NCBI GenBank assembly: GCA_029561345.1
Contig: JAKQJC010000050.1
Coordinates: forward strand, 1 to 64,000
Source: Chloroflexota bacterium
Lineage (GTDB): Bacteria > Chloroflexota > Anaerolineae > Anaerolineales > Anaerolineaceae
Length of the DNA stretch: 64,000 nt
Direction of reading: 5' to 3'
Positions 43,299-52,223 of this stretch are shown here, one piece after another. Position numbers and translations under genes: made by a program. Under the pieces are notes generated by a model. That model was not told where the DNA came from and ran no database searches. It saw only the letters and a list, made by a program, of their open reading frames with translations. The first letter of the stretch is position 1; each line of letters begins with the position of its first letter.

Positions 43299-43763
43299 TC
43301 AGACCGTATTATCCATGCGGCCTTCTTTCATCATGTCTTCCCTATCCAGCAGGGCTTCGAGATCGCTCAATTCGGAGCTGTTCAAACCTTCCACCGCGGC
43401 TTTAATCTCTTCAGCCCGTCTGAGCGCTTCTTCCTTTTCCTTACGTCTGGCTTCAGCTGCTTTTTCAAGTTTCTCTTTTTCTTCTGCCAGAATCTTTTCA
43501 AGGATAAACTGACCCAAAAGCCAGTTGATCACCCAGGCAATCGCTCCTGCGCTCAGTAAAGCTACCGCAGTGCGCATCACCACGTTAAATATATCAACTT
43601 TTGCGAAAATTGCCAATAAAGCCGCTGTAAAACCTACCAAAATAATGAACAATTGACTTAACAAAAAAGCAATTTCCATCTCTTTGGGCAGGCGCGCAAC
43701 CTTTTCGGCCCGTTTTTTCCCCCTGGCTGATTCAGGGGAGGGCTGGGCAGGCTGCCCGGTCAT
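43299..43763 (-). CDS. Two-helix membrane protein with coiled-coil tail, unknown
   Basis: The best start is the ATG at 43763 (ATGA overlapping the flhF stop), giving 154 residues. After a basic Pro/Ser-rich start, two membrane helices lie at about 31-56 and 65-87. They are followed by a highly charged Lys/Glu coiled coil (about 90-125) and an acidic end. I do not recognise a family. It sits between flhF and fliA, where flagellate genomes usually carry flhG (a MinD-like ATPase). No Walker motif is present, so it is not an FlhG. Confidence 0.7.
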   Translation of the reverse strand: MTGQPAQPSPESARGKKRAEKVARLPKEMEIAFLLSQLFIILVGFTAALLAIFAKVDIFNVVMRTAVALLSAGAIAWVINWLLGQFILEKILAEEKEKLEKAAEARRKEKEEALRRAEEIKAAVEGLNSSELSDLEALLDREDMMKEGRMDNTV

Positions 43764-45142
43764 GACTGCCACCTGCCTTCAAACAGGGCTGTCACCAGGT
43801 TCTCAGCCCTGGCTGATTCCAGATCCTGCAAAACCTGCGTGCCCTTGGAGAAAAACACCAGCGGCAGCCTGGAACGCCAGGCCAGGTTGAACACACTGCC
43901 AAAGGTGCTGGTCTCGTCCAGTTTGGTGATCGCCAATCCGCGCGGTCTGAAGGGGCTGAAAGCAGACATGGCATTTTGCAAATCCGTCTCCTTGCCGGTG
44001 GCTGGCAGCACCACCCAGGTGCTGCGCCCGGCCAGGGCGGTCAGCAGGGCGCCAATGGCCACCACACTGGCCTCGTTCAGCGGATTAACCGGCGTGGTAT
44101 CCACCAGCATCAGGTCTGTATCAGCCTGCTCCGACATCACCCGGCCCAGGTCCTCTGGCGTGTATACCAGCGAAAAGACCGCGCCCATGGCTTCCGCGTA
44201 AGCGCGCGCCTCAGAAATGGCTCCCGTGCGCACCGTGTCGGCGCACACCCAGTGCACCTTGCGCCCCAGGGTTTTCTGGTTCAACACGGCCAGCTTGGCG
44301 CACAGGCTGGTTTTGCCCGCGCCGCTGGTGCCCACCAGGCAGATGACCTGCGCATTGGCGCCAAAGGGCTCTTTTTGAACCCTCAGGCAGGCTTCCATCT
44401 GCTTTTGCAGCGATTGGCGCACCCGGCTTTCATCCATCACCCCGCGCGAGCCCAGGGTTTCCATGCTCACCGTCATCATGCGGGTCAGCAGGTCCTCATC
44501 CACCCCCTGGCGGCGCAGTTGCTGAAACACCCGCCCTAACGCCGGCGATACATCCATATATGGATTTCCCGTCAGCATGCCCATATGCAGTAACGGCAGC
44601 CCATCCTCTCCTCGGGCCGCATTCGCTTCACTCCGTTTTGCCGGCGCTTCGGCTTTTTCGGCTGGCGGGTTCACCCGGTTCACCCGGCTGGCATCCACCA
44701 TCGGGAAACGCGGCGAGGTGATTTTTTTAACGGTCAGCGGCGTCTCAGGTGCCGCCTCGGGCGCTTCAGCGGCAGCAGCCGGCTGAGCCGCAGCCGGGTC
44801 TTTTTCAGGGACGGCCGGGGTCTCATCAGGCATTCCACCTGGCTGATAGGCATTTTTCCGCTGCCGGGCGGTCAACATGCGCCGCCGGGGCGGCTGCGCG
44901 GCGGCAGCCGGTGCTTCTTCAGCCTCTTTTGCAGAAGGCGGCAGAGGCTGCGCAGCAGCCGGTTTCTTTTCGCCTTCCTCCATGCGTACCGCCACCACCT
45001 CCACCGTCGCCTTGCGCCAGATCTGCCAGGCCGGCGGCGGAATCTGGCGCACTGACACAATCAACGCATCAGGGCCCAGTTCCTGCATCACCGCTTGCAG
45101 GGCTTCCACCATCGATTCAGCCACCACTTTTCGCGTGATCAT
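43760..45142 (-). CDS. flhF: Flagellar biosynthesis GTPase FlhF
   Basis: FlhF is an SRP-type GTPase that places the flagellum at the cell pole. The 460-residue protein has a short N-terminal B domain with Gly-Pro-Asp-Ala-Leu-Ile-Val-Ser-Val-Arg, a long Ala/Pro-rich low-complexity region (about 70-170) and the NG GTPase domain (about 180-450). G1 is Gly-Thr-Ser-Gly-Ala-Gly-Lys-Thr-Ser (about 273); G4 in Thr-Lys-Leu-Asp is near 410. It follows flhA by 12 bases and overlaps the next gene. Confidence 0.88.
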   Translation of the reverse strand: MITRKVVAESMVEALQAVMQELGPDALIVSVRQIPPPAWQIWRKATVEVVAVRMEEGEKKPAAAQPLPPSAKEAEEAPAAAAQPPRRRMLTARQRKNAYQPGGMPDETPAVPEKDPAAAQPAAAAEAPEAAPETPLTVKKITSPRFPMVDASRVNRVNPPAEKAEAPAKRSEANAARGEDGLPLLHMGMLTGNPYMDVSPALGRVFQQLRRQGVDEDLLTRMMTVSMETLGSRGVMDESRVRQSLQKQMEACLRVQKEPFGANAQVICLVGTSGAGKTSLCAKLAVLNQKTLGRKVHWVCADTVRTGAISEARAYAEAMGAVFSLVYTPEDLGRVMSEQADTDLMLVDTTPVNPLNEASVVAIGALLTALAGRSTWVVLPATGKETDLQNAMSAFSPFRPRGLAITKLDETSTFGSVFNLAWRSRLPLVFFSKGTQVLQDLESARAENLVTALFEGRWQS

Positions 45143-45154
45143 GTTTCAGCCTCT

Positions 45155-47242
45155 CTACTGCATTTGCGGCAGGTTCAAATTGACCATGCCCAGCGCCTTC
45201 ACCCGCGTTCCCGGGCTGATTTCAGAAAAAGCCAGCACCACCAGCGCCGGAAAACTCTGCTCAGAAAGCCGGCGGAAGGCCAGCCGCAGCTCTCGCGGGC
45301 ACAGCAAAATGGGCGGGTGGCCCTGCTGAGCCACATCTTCCATCTTTTCACCCGTGGCTGTCAAAATCATCTGTGCAATGCTTGGATCAATATTGAAGGT
45401 CAGCGAACCACCCGCCGAACTGAGCGACTCTTTCAGCATCATTTCAAGCTGGGGTGAGAATGTGAACACATACAGGTAGCCGTCTTCTTCCTGGTACATA
45501 TTGGACAGGGTGCGGGCCATGGTCTGGCGCACTGCCTCGGCCAGAATATTGGGATCGCGGGTCACCGGAGCATGCTTGGCCAGCACCTCCAGCACCCCGG
45601 CCAGGTCGCGAATCGGCACCCGCTCGCGCAGCAGGCTGCGCAGCACATCCTGCAGCTCACCCAGATTCAGCAAATCGGGAATCAGCCCGTCCACGGCTGC
45701 CGGGGTGCGCTGCTTGAGCTGGTCCAACATTTCCATCACCATCTGTCGGCTTAACAGGTCCGCCGAATGCGTGCGGATGATCTCGGTCAGGTGTGTGCTC
45801 AGCACAGCCATTGGCGCCACCACCGTATACCCCAGCAGTTCAGCCCGGCCGCGGTCAATCTCGCTGATCCAGATGGCCGGCAGGCCAAAGGCTGGCTCAA
45901 CGGTTGAAATGCCCGCAATGCTCTCTTCCACCTCACCGCTGGCAATTGCCAGGTAACGGTCCACCATCAACTCGCCGCGCGCCACTTCTTCTCCGCGAAT
46001 TTTGACCCGGTAAGTTTGCGGCTGCAGGCGCAAATTATCCCTGATACGCACCACCGGCAGCACAAATCCCATTTCGGTCAAAACCTGGCGGCGGATGTTG
46101 GTGATCTGACGCAGCAGGTTATCTTCGCGTTCCTCATCCACCAGCGGAATCAGGCCGTAACCCACTTCCAGCTCAATGGGTTCCACCACCACCATGGCCA
46201 TCAGGTCTTCCGGTGTTTCCATCTTCGGCGCCACCACCGCCACTTCTTCCGGCGGGGGCGGCGGCTTGTGCTGCGAGCGCCACACCCCAAAGGTCATCAC
46301 GCCCAGTCCGCCAGCCACCAGAATAAACGGCAGCTTGGGCAGCCCTGGCACCAGCACCAACCCTGCCATGATCACTGTGGCGATCACCAGGGTGTTGAAA
46401 TTGGATAATTGTTTGATCAGGTCCGAACCCAGAGATGCTTCTGAGGTGGAGCGGGTGACAATGAGGCCGGCTGCCGAGGAAACCAGCAGCGCCGGAACCT
46501 GAATGGCCAGGCCCGCGCCCACCGTCAGGAGCACATAGGTGGAAAGAGCCTGGTCCAGGGCCATGCCCAGCTGCAAAACCCCCACCACAAAACCGCCCAC
46601 AATGTTGACCACAATCACAATGACGGCGGCAATCGCATCGCCGCGCACAAATTTGCTCGAGCCGTCCATGGCGCCGTAGAAATCTGCTTCCACCTGCACC
46701 GCCCGCCGCCGCGCCCGAGCATCTGCCTCAGTGATCATGCCGGCGTTCAGGTCGGCATCAATGGCCAGCTGCTTACCAGGCATGGCATCCAGGGTGAAGC
46801 GCGCCGCCACTTCAGCCACGCGCCCCGCGCCGCTGGTGATGACCGCGAACTGGATCACCATCAGCATGACGAACACCACCACGCCCACCACATAATTGCC
46901 CCCCACCACCAGGCTGCCAAAGGTGGAAACCACCGTTCCCGCCTCGCCGCTGATCAGGATCAGGCGGCTGACCGCCACATTCAGGCCCAGGCGGAACAGG
47001 GTGATAACCAGCAGCAGTGAGGGGAAGACTGAAATATCCAGCGGCTTTGAAACCGACATGCTGAGCAACATCAGCCCCAGCGAAAAGGCCAGATTGACGA
47101 CAATCAGCACATCCACCACTCCCGGAGGGAGCTGGATGAGCATCAGCGCCACCACCACCATCAGCCCGATGGCTGTCAGCGCGTCGTTAGAACGCAGCAG
47201 CGCGCGCCAGTCAAATGTAGGAGAGGAAGCTCTAATCGCCAT
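45155..47242 (-). CDS. flhA: Flagellar export apparatus protein FlhA
   Basis: FlhA forms the nonameric export gate that receives substrates and chaperones. The 695-residue protein has eight membrane helices in the first 330 residues with the FHIPEP-family stretch Arg-Leu-Gly-Leu-Asn-Val-Ala and Gly-Lys-Gln... Met-Pro-Gly-Lys-Gln-Leu-Ala-Ile-Asp-Ala-Asp-Leu-Asn-Ala-Gly (about 154-168). The cytoplasmic domain (about 350-690) follows. It lies 12 bases after flhB. Confidence 0.94.
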   Translation of the reverse strand: MAIRASSPTFDWRALLRSNDALTAIGLMVVVALMLIQLPPGVVDVLIVVNLAFSLGLMLLSMSVSKPLDISVFPSLLLVITLFRLGLNVAVSRLILISGEAGTVVSTFGSLVVGGNYVVGVVVFVMLMVIQFAVITSGAGRVAEVAARFTLDAMPGKQLAIDADLNAGMITEADARARRRAVQVEADFYGAMDGSSKFVRGDAIAAVIVIVVNIVGGFVVGVLQLGMALDQALSTYVLLTVGAGLAIQVPALLVSSAAGLIVTRSTSEASLGSDLIKQLSNFNTLVIATVIMAGLVLVPGLPKLPFILVAGGLGVMTFGVWRSQHKPPPPPEEVAVVAPKMETPEDLMAMVVVEPIELEVGYGLIPLVDEEREDNLLRQITNIRRQVLTEMGFVLPVVRIRDNLRLQPQTYRVKIRGEEVARGELMVDRYLAIASGEVEESIAGISTVEPAFGLPAIWISEIDRGRAELLGYTVVAPMAVLSTHLTEIIRTHSADLLSRQMVMEMLDQLKQRTPAAVDGLIPDLLNLGELQDVLRSLLRERVPIRDLAGVLEVLAKHAPVTRDPNILAEAVRQTMARTLSNMYQEEDGYLYVFTFSPQLEMMLKESLSSAGGSLTFNIDPSIAQMILTATGEKMEDVAQQGHPPILLCPRELRLAFRRLSEQSFPALVVLAFSEISPGTRVKALGMVNLNLPQMQ

Positions 47243-47254
47243 AATATCTGATCC

Positions 47255-48328
47255 TTATGAGTGTGCCGGTTGCAATTTTCGGCCCTGCACCTTGTAGACA
47301 TAAGCCAGCACTTCCGCCATCGCCATGTAGAAATCCTGCGGAATTTCCTGGTCAATATCAACCACTTTGTAAATGGATTGCGCCAGAGGGATGTTCTGGA
47401 TGACCGGAATATCATTTTCCTTGGCCACCGCCACAATCCGTTCAGCCATCAGATGCGAGCCCTTGGCCAGCACCCTGGGGGCTTCCATTGCCGCAGCATC
47501 GTAATTGACGGCAATGGCAAGGTGGGTCGGGTTGGTGATGATGACATCGGCTTTGGGCACCGCCGCCATCATCCGTTCGCGGGCCATGCGGCGCTGCTGC
47601 TGGCGGATGCGGCTGCGCAGCAGCGGATCGCCTTCACTTTGCTTGAAATCTTCAATCACTTCCTGCTTGCTCATGCGCAGCGAGCGGAAATGCTGCCAGC
47701 GCTGGTAAAAATAATCCACAGCGCCAATCACCAGGTAAATGGCCGCAATCTGGATCATCAGGCCGTAAGCCAGGTCCACCCACTGCGAAATGGCCGAGCT
47801 GAGCGGCTGCTGCCCCAGTTCGCCAAAATGGGTGACATTTCCCTGCAGATAGCTGTAAGCGGCCCAGCCAATGATCACCAGTTTCAAAAGCGCCTTTATC
47901 AGGTCCACCACCCCGCTCAACGAAAACAGGCGTTTGATGCCTGAAATGGGGTCCACCCGGCCAAAATCAAAAAAAGGGCGCTCCGAAGCCCAGTTAAAAT
48001 TGGTCTGAATCAGAGTCAGGCCCATCCCCAGGGCGCCAAGCCCTAAAACTATCTCTGCGAAGGGCAGCGCCAGGCCCAGGGCGTATTCTGTTACCATGTT
48101 TAAAAGCCAGTTGAAGGTCAGGCTGGCATCATCCACCATCGGGCTGGTGATGGCCTTTTTCATCATGACCCCCATGCCGTTAGCCAGGTCGCGGCCAGGA
48201 CCCTGCAGCAGCCATACGGCCACCAGCATGCCGATGGCACTGCTCAGTTCTATGCTGCGCACCACCTGGCCGCGCTGTCGCGCCTGTTCCAATCTTCGAG
48301 CGGTTGGGGCCTCAGTTTTTTCGGCCAT
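47255..48328 (-). CDS. flhB: Flagellar export switch protein FlhB
   Basis: FlhB switches export from rod-hook to filament substrates by self-cleavage. The 357-residue protein begins Ala-Glu-Lys-Thr-Glu-Ala-Pro-Thr, has four membrane helices (about 30-210), and carries the autocleavage motif Asn-Pro-Thr-His at about 265 in the C-terminal cytoplasmic domain. It follows fliR after 3 bases. Confidence 0.94.
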   Translation of the reverse strand: MAEKTEAPTARRLEQARQRGQVVRSIELSSAIGMLVAVWLLQGPGRDLANGMGVMMKKAITSPMVDDASLTFNWLLNMVTEYALGLALPFAEIVLGLGALGMGLTLIQTNFNWASERPFFDFGRVDPISGIKRLFSLSGVVDLIKALLKLVIIGWAAYSYLQGNVTHFGELGQQPLSSAISQWVDLAYGLMIQIAAIYLVIGAVDYFYQRWQHFRSLRMSKQEVIEDFKQSEGDPLLRSRIRQQQRRMARERMMAAVPKADVIITNPTHLAIAVNYDAAAMEAPRVLAKGSHLMAERIVAVAKENDIPVIQNIPLAQSIYKVVDIDQEIPQDFYMAMAEVLAYVYKVQGRKLQPAHS

Positions 48329-48331
48329 ACC

Positions 48332-49093
48332 TCATCCTCCCAGAATTTCCAGCATGCGCGGGCCCATGTTCTGCAAAAGGTCGCGGATCACTGGAAGCAG
48401 GTAACCAAAGGCCAGTGCCAGGCCGATCAAACCAACCCAGATCTTAACCGGCATGCCCAAAAAGAAGACCTGAATCTGCGGTGCCACCCGCGAAAGCAGG
48501 CCCAGGGTCAGGTCCGTCAGCAGCAGGGCGCCCAAAACCGGCATGGCAATCTGGATGCCAGTAAGGATCATCCCGTTGGTCATGATCAGCAGCCGCTCAT
48601 AGGTCAATTCGGGCAGCGCCTGGTTGACCGGCAGCAGGGTGAAGGTCATTTGCAGGCCCATCAGAAAACTGTGGTGACCGTTGATGATGAGAAAATAGAG
48701 AATGGCCATGATGGAAAAGAACTGGCTCATCGAAGAACCCACTTCGCCCAGCGCAGGGTTGAACATCTGCCCGGCCGAAAAACCGGTGCTCAAATCCATC
48801 AGAGAGCCGGCAATCTGAAAGGCGCCAAACACCAGGCTGGCCGAAAATCCGGCCAGAATGCCCACCAGCAGTTCGCGCCCAATGCCCACGGCAAACAAAA
48901 CCCAGGGCATGGCCTCCGCTTCTGCCGGTAAAGGCTGCCAGGGCATCACCACCATGGAAAGCACAAAGGCCAGGCCAATCTTTATCTGGTTCGGTACCGC
49001 CGAAGCGCCAAAAACTGGAATTTGCACCAGAATGGCGATGACCCGGGTGAAAACCAGAAAAAAGAGTTGAAACTGGGCGATGGAAACCAGCAT
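48332..49093 (-). CDS. fliR: Flagellar export apparatus protein FliR
   Basis: The 253-residue inner-membrane protein has six hydrophobic helices and the family start Ala-Gln-Phe-Gln-Leu-Phe-Phe-Leu-Val-Phe-Thr-Arg. FliR forms part of the FliP5-FliQ4-FliR1 export gate. Unlike most loci, it is not next to fliQ: an HDOD gene, a CheY-like gene and about 295 bases lie between. It overlaps none and precedes flhB by 3 bases. Confidence 0.9.
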   Translation of the reverse strand: MLVSIAQFQLFFLVFTRVIAILVQIPVFGASAVPNQIKIGLAFVLSMVVMPWQPLPAEAEAMPWVLFAVGIGRELLVGILAGFSASLVFGAFQIAGSLMDLSTGFSAGQMFNPALGEVGSSMSQFFSIMAILYFLIINGHHSFLMGLQMTFTLLPVNQALPELTYERLLIMTNGMILTGIQIAMPVLGALLLTDLTLGLLSRVAPQIQVFFLGMPVKIWVGLIGLALAFGYLLPVIRDLLQNMGPRMLEILGG

Positions 49094-49388
49094 GAAGTTT
49101 TGCTCCGCTCAACCGTTAACCGTGATAAGTGGCCTTTTACGCCTCGATCTTTCCTTATGCCATAGCATACTCCCATCGGCGGGTAGATTCAGTAAAGGGA
49201 AAATGAAGCAGGGCTAAAGAAGGCGTAAAAGAATCTGGATCCCTGAGTGGACCGGTCTTCCACAGGCAAAAAAACCAGTATACTTGGCTGTTCCCTGGCA
49301 TCCACGGCGACTTTTGCGGTTTAGGTAAAGGTTGACTATGACATTACAACAAGAGAAACAAGCCCCTTGCCTGATCGGGGTGCAGGCT
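49094..49388. other. Intergenic gap before fliR
   Basis: About 295 bases lie between the CheY-like gene and fliR. The gap has an 11-base perfect inverted repeat (CTTTTACGCCT at 49134-49144 and AGGCGTAAAAG at 49221-49231) and a weak hairpin near 49360-49385 that could end the upstream transcript. A promoter for fliR is likely here but not clear. A short minus frame has no coding support. Confidence 0.5.
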
Positions 49389-49766
49389 TTATTCAACCTG
49401 AAGCCCCAGCCAGCGGCTGGTTTTCTCTACCAGTGCATCCACCGACAATGGTTTGACTAAAAAATCTACCGCCCCCATTTGAATGGCCTGCTGAACTACT
49501 TCCTTGAACCCCAGGGCTGAAATCACCACCACCTGGGTCTGGCGCAGCCAGCCGCGCCGCCGCATCTCACCAATCAGTTCCAGCGTGTTCAGGCCGGGCA
49601 CCAGCATATCCACCAGCAGCAGCGCCGGCCGCCGCTGCACCAGGCGCGCCAGCACGTCTGCCCCATCCAGATGATGATCAATATCCAGATTCAGGCGGCT
49701 CAGGCCAAGTTTGATCAGGTCGGCGGTTGGGCGGTCGCCTTCAATCAGCATCACCCGGGCAGGCAT
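49389..49766 (-). CDS. CheY-like single-domain response regulator
   Basis: The 125-residue receiver domain has Ile-Glu-Gly-Asp (acidic pocket, one residue non-standard), the phospho-acceptor Asp in Leu-Leu-Leu-Val-Asp-Met (about residue 53), Ser in Val-Ile-Ser-Ala, and Lys in Leu-Val-Lys-Pro-Leu. No output domain is present, so it probably acts by protein contact, such as the flagellar switch or another kinase. It begins 2 bases after the HDOD gene, which sits between fliQ and this gene. Confidence 0.82.
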   Translation of the reverse strand: MPARVMLIEGDRPTADLIKLGLSRLNLDIDHHLDGADVLARLVQRRPALLLVDMLVPGLNTLELIGEMRRRGWLRQTQVVVISALGFKEVVQQAIQMGAVDFLVKPLSVDALVEKTSRWLGLQVE

Positions 49767-49768
49767 GT

Positions 49769-50626
49769 TTATCCGCCCCCGGTGAGGAAGTTGACCATGG
49801 AAACCCGCAGCCGCTCCAATTTTTCAGCCGGCAAATTGAGAATCTCCAGTGCTTCAGGCAGCAGTTCGCGCGGCCCCAGGCGGTTCATCATCGCCGGGTC
49901 CATCGGCGCCAGGGCATTGGCAATGTGAATGACGGCGGCCAGCCGGGGCTGCGATTCCACCATCCAGGGCTGATGGTGCCCGCCGATGGCTTCAATCAGC
50001 GCCATGGGAAAATTCCATTTCTTGGCCATCAATCCCCCCACTTTGCCGTGATCTATGCTGAACACCATGGTTTCGGCCTTGCTGAACGAAACCCGGTTGT
50101 TAAAGGCATATTCATATAGACGGTTGTAATCCATCATCACAAATTGATCCAGCACCACCTTGCCAATATCGTGCAGCAGCCCGGCCACATAGGCATCTTC
50201 CGGGTTGTTGAAACCCAGCGAGCGGGCAAACCACTGTGCCGCCATGGCCACCGAAACCGAATGATTCCATAAATCGCCGGTGGCCAGCCGGTATCCGGGC
50301 AAACTGTGATTCAGGGAACCTGAAGCTGCCACCCCCATGGTGATGGTACGAATGCGCGCAAAACCCAGGCGCATCACCGCTTCCTGCAAATTGGTACAGG
50401 TGGGGCCGTATCCCAGGTAAGCTGAGTTGGCCGCCTGCAGCACATTGGCCGCCAGAGCAGGGTCCAGCCCCAGCAGTTCTGCAATCATCCCCGCCCCGGC
50501 TGTATCCGATGAGAGCGCGTTTAAAACCCGCGTCACGCTGGTCGAAAGCGGGCGGATCCGGTCAATGGATTGCAAAATGAGCTGTAGCCGCCGGGCCACA
50601 GCCGGAGATGCTGGCTGAACCGTCAT
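49769..50626 (-). CDS. HDOD-domain protein
   Basis: The 285-residue protein has an HDOD domain (about 20-215), the degenerate relative of HD phosphohydrolases, with Gly-Leu-Leu-His-Asp-Ile-Gly-Lys-Val-Val-Leu (about 133-143) and a second region Gly-Gly-His-His-Gln-Pro. His-Asp is retained in the first motif. HDOD proteins in several bacteria are linked to signalling and flagellar control, and the gene lies between fliQ and the CheY-like gene. It might act with the receiver as a signalling pair. Direct function is unknown. Confidence 0.82.
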   Translation of the reverse strand: MTVQPASPAVARRLQLILQSIDRIRPLSTSVTRVLNALSSDTAGAGMIAELLGLDPALAANVLQAANSAYLGYGPTCTNLQEAVMRLGFARIRTITMGVAASGSLNHSLPGYRLATGDLWNHSVSVAMAAQWFARSLGFNNPEDAYVAGLLHDIGKVVLDQFVMMDYNRLYEYAFNNRVSFSKAETMVFSIDHGKVGGLMAKKWNFPMALIEAIGGHHQPWMVESQPRLAAVIHIANALAPMDPAMMNRLGPRELLPEALEILNLPAEKLERLRVSMVNFLTGGG

Positions 50627-50662
50627 TCACGCATCTTTTCTGGTGACATGGTTTCGATAAAT

Positions 50663-50932
50663 TCACCTGACCAGGTTAGGCAGCGAGGAAAACACGTTCG
50701 CTGTATATGCCAGAAGCCTTTCTCCCAGCCACGACCCGAGCAGCACCACCACCAAAATCATGCCAATCACTTTCGGCACAAAAGTCAATGTCACTTCATT
50801 CACCTGGGTGGCTGCCTGCAGCAGGCTGATGACGCTCCCGACCACCAGGCTGACCAGCAAGAACGGGGTAATCAGAATCACGGTGATCATCAATGCGTTC
50901 TCGGCAAAGGTGATTAAAAAGGCTTCATCCAT
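50663..50932 (-). CDS. fliQ: Flagellar export apparatus protein FliQ
   Basis: The 89-residue protein has two membrane helices (about 12-38 and 50-75) with the family pattern Pro-Phe-Leu-Leu-Val-Ser-Leu-Val-Val-Gly and Gln-Ala-Ala-Thr-Gln-Val-Asn-Glu-Val-Thr-Leu. It is part of the FliP-FliQ-FliR export gate. It starts 25 bases after the fliP stop and is followed by the HDOD gene. Confidence 0.93.
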   Translation of the reverse strand: MDEAFLITFAENALMITVILITPFLLVSLVVGSVISLLQAATQVNEVTLTFVPKVIGMILVVVLLGSWLGERLLAYTANVFSSLPNLVR

Positions 50933-50957
50933 CCGACACCTCCATTATACCCCGGCT

Positions 50958-51716
50958 TCATTGAAAGCTCAACAAAAGCGAACGGGCGATCAAATACCAG
51001 CCGTCCACCATCACAAACAATAAGATTTTGAACGGCAGTGAAATCACCGACGGCGGCAGCATCATCATGCCCATTGAGAGCAGAATGCTGGAAATAATCA
51101 TGTCAATGATCAGAAACGGAACGTAAATAACAAATCCCATAATAAAGGCGGTCTTCAGTTCACTGATCACAAATGCCGACATCAATGTAAGCGTGGGAAT
51201 ATCATCCAGGGTTTCCGGCTGTTTTTCTCCACCCATCGAGAGGAACAGTTCCAGATCTTTTTCGCGCGTCTGGCGGAACATAAATTCACGGAAGGGTTTG
51301 ACCGCCGTATCAAAGGCCTGGGTCTGGTTAATTTCACCTTTTAAATAGGGCTGCAGCGCCTGGTCGTTCACCTGGCTGATCACCGGCGTCATCGAAAAGA
51401 AGGTCAGCAGCAAAGCCAGGCCCAAAAGCACCTGCGTGGGCGGCGCTGAAGGCGTGCCCAGAGCGTTGCGCAGCAGTGAAAGAACCATGATAATGCGCGT
51501 GAAGGAGGTTGCCATGATCAGGATGGACGGCGCCAGCGAAAGCACCGTCAGCAGTACCAGCAGCTGAACACCGGTGCTCACCTCCGCCGGCTTTCCAGCC
51601 GGATCCACGCTCAGGGTCACCCCCGGCGCGGCCAGCTGGTCTGTGCCGGTGCAGGCCGTCATCGTCAGCAGGATGAGCAGCATGAGGCCAACCAGTAAAA
51701 ACGCTTTGCGTTTCAT
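50958..51716 (-). CDS. fliP: Flagellar export apparatus protein FliP
   Basis: The 252-residue protein starts at the ATG at 51716 (overlapping the fliO stop). A cleavable signal (about 1-22) is followed by Leu-Ser-Leu-Ala-Pro-Ser-Ile-Leu-Ile-Met and the family block Arg-Ile-Ile-Met-Val-Leu-Ser-Leu-Leu-Arg-Asn-Ala-Leu-Gly. Four membrane helices match FliP. The signal ends in Leu-Thr-Met-Thr-Ala-Cys, close to a lipobox. Confidence 0.93.
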   Translation of the reverse strand: MKRKAFLLVGLMLLILLTMTACTGTDQLAAPGVTLSVDPAGKPAEVSTGVQLLVLLTVLSLAPSILIMATSFTRIIMVLSLLRNALGTPSAPPTQVLLGLALLLTFFSMTPVISQVNDQALQPYLKGEINQTQAFDTAVKPFREFMFRQTREKDLELFLSMGGEKQPETLDDIPTLTLMSAFVISELKTAFIMGFVIYVPFLIIDMIISSILLSMGMMMLPPSVISLPFKILLFVMVDGWYLIARSLLLSFQ

Positions 51717-52222
51717 CACCCTTCCAACCGCCTTTCGCCATCCTCTGTCATGGTCCGTTCCAGCAAAGGGGCAAACTTTTCGCCCGGTTTCTCAACCTTC
51801 GGGTCTAGTTCAGCCAGCAGGTGCATGCCGCTGTCTGTGCCCCCCACCATGAATTCTTTTTCTCCCACGCGCACCAGGTAAATGCTCTGGCGCGGTGAAA
51901 GATGCAGGGTTTCCATCAATTTCATCCGCCGCTCAGCCGGGGCGCCCCCGCCGCCTTTCCAGCGCTGCAGCAAAATCATGGTCAAAAAAAGCAGGCCGAA
52001 AACCAGCAGCACCCTGAACAGGGTGCTGACCGCGCCGCCAAACGATTCGAACATGCTCGGGCGGGCCGTGGTCTCATCGCCCGGCACCACCCAGGGGCTG
52101 CTGAACTCGCTGAGCAAAATCACCACCCCCAGCAGCACCATGGCCGCAATCAGCCAGATCATCGCCGCAAACCAGCGGTCGGTGCGCATGCGGGCGTAAA
52201 TCTTCTGAAAAAAATCAGGCAT
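51716..52222 (-). CDS. fliO: Flagellar biosynthesis protein FliO
   Basis: The 168-residue protein has two membrane helices (about 20-42 and 65-88) and a small cytoplasmic domain with Leu-Ser-Pro-Arg-Gln-Ser-Ile-Tyr-Leu-Val-Arg-Val-Gly (about 108-120). FliO helps FliP assemble. It lies between fliN and fliP, the usual order. FliO normally has one helix; the extra N-terminal helix here is unusual but is seen in some phyla. Confidence 0.83.
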   Translation of the reverse strand: MPDFFQKIYARMRTDRWFAAMIWLIAAMVLLGVVILLSEFSSPWVVPGDETTARPSMFESFGGAVSTLFRVLLVFGLLFLTMILLQRWKGGGGAPAERRMKLMETLHLSPRQSIYLVRVGEKEFMVGGTDSGMHLLAELDPKVEKPGEKFAPLLERTMTEDGERRLEG

Positions 52223-52223
52223 C

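Noticed and set aside
49214-49396. Minus frame in the gap before fliR
   Set aside because: 60 codons without a Shine-Dalgarno, overlapping the end of the CheY-like gene; composition looks non-coding.
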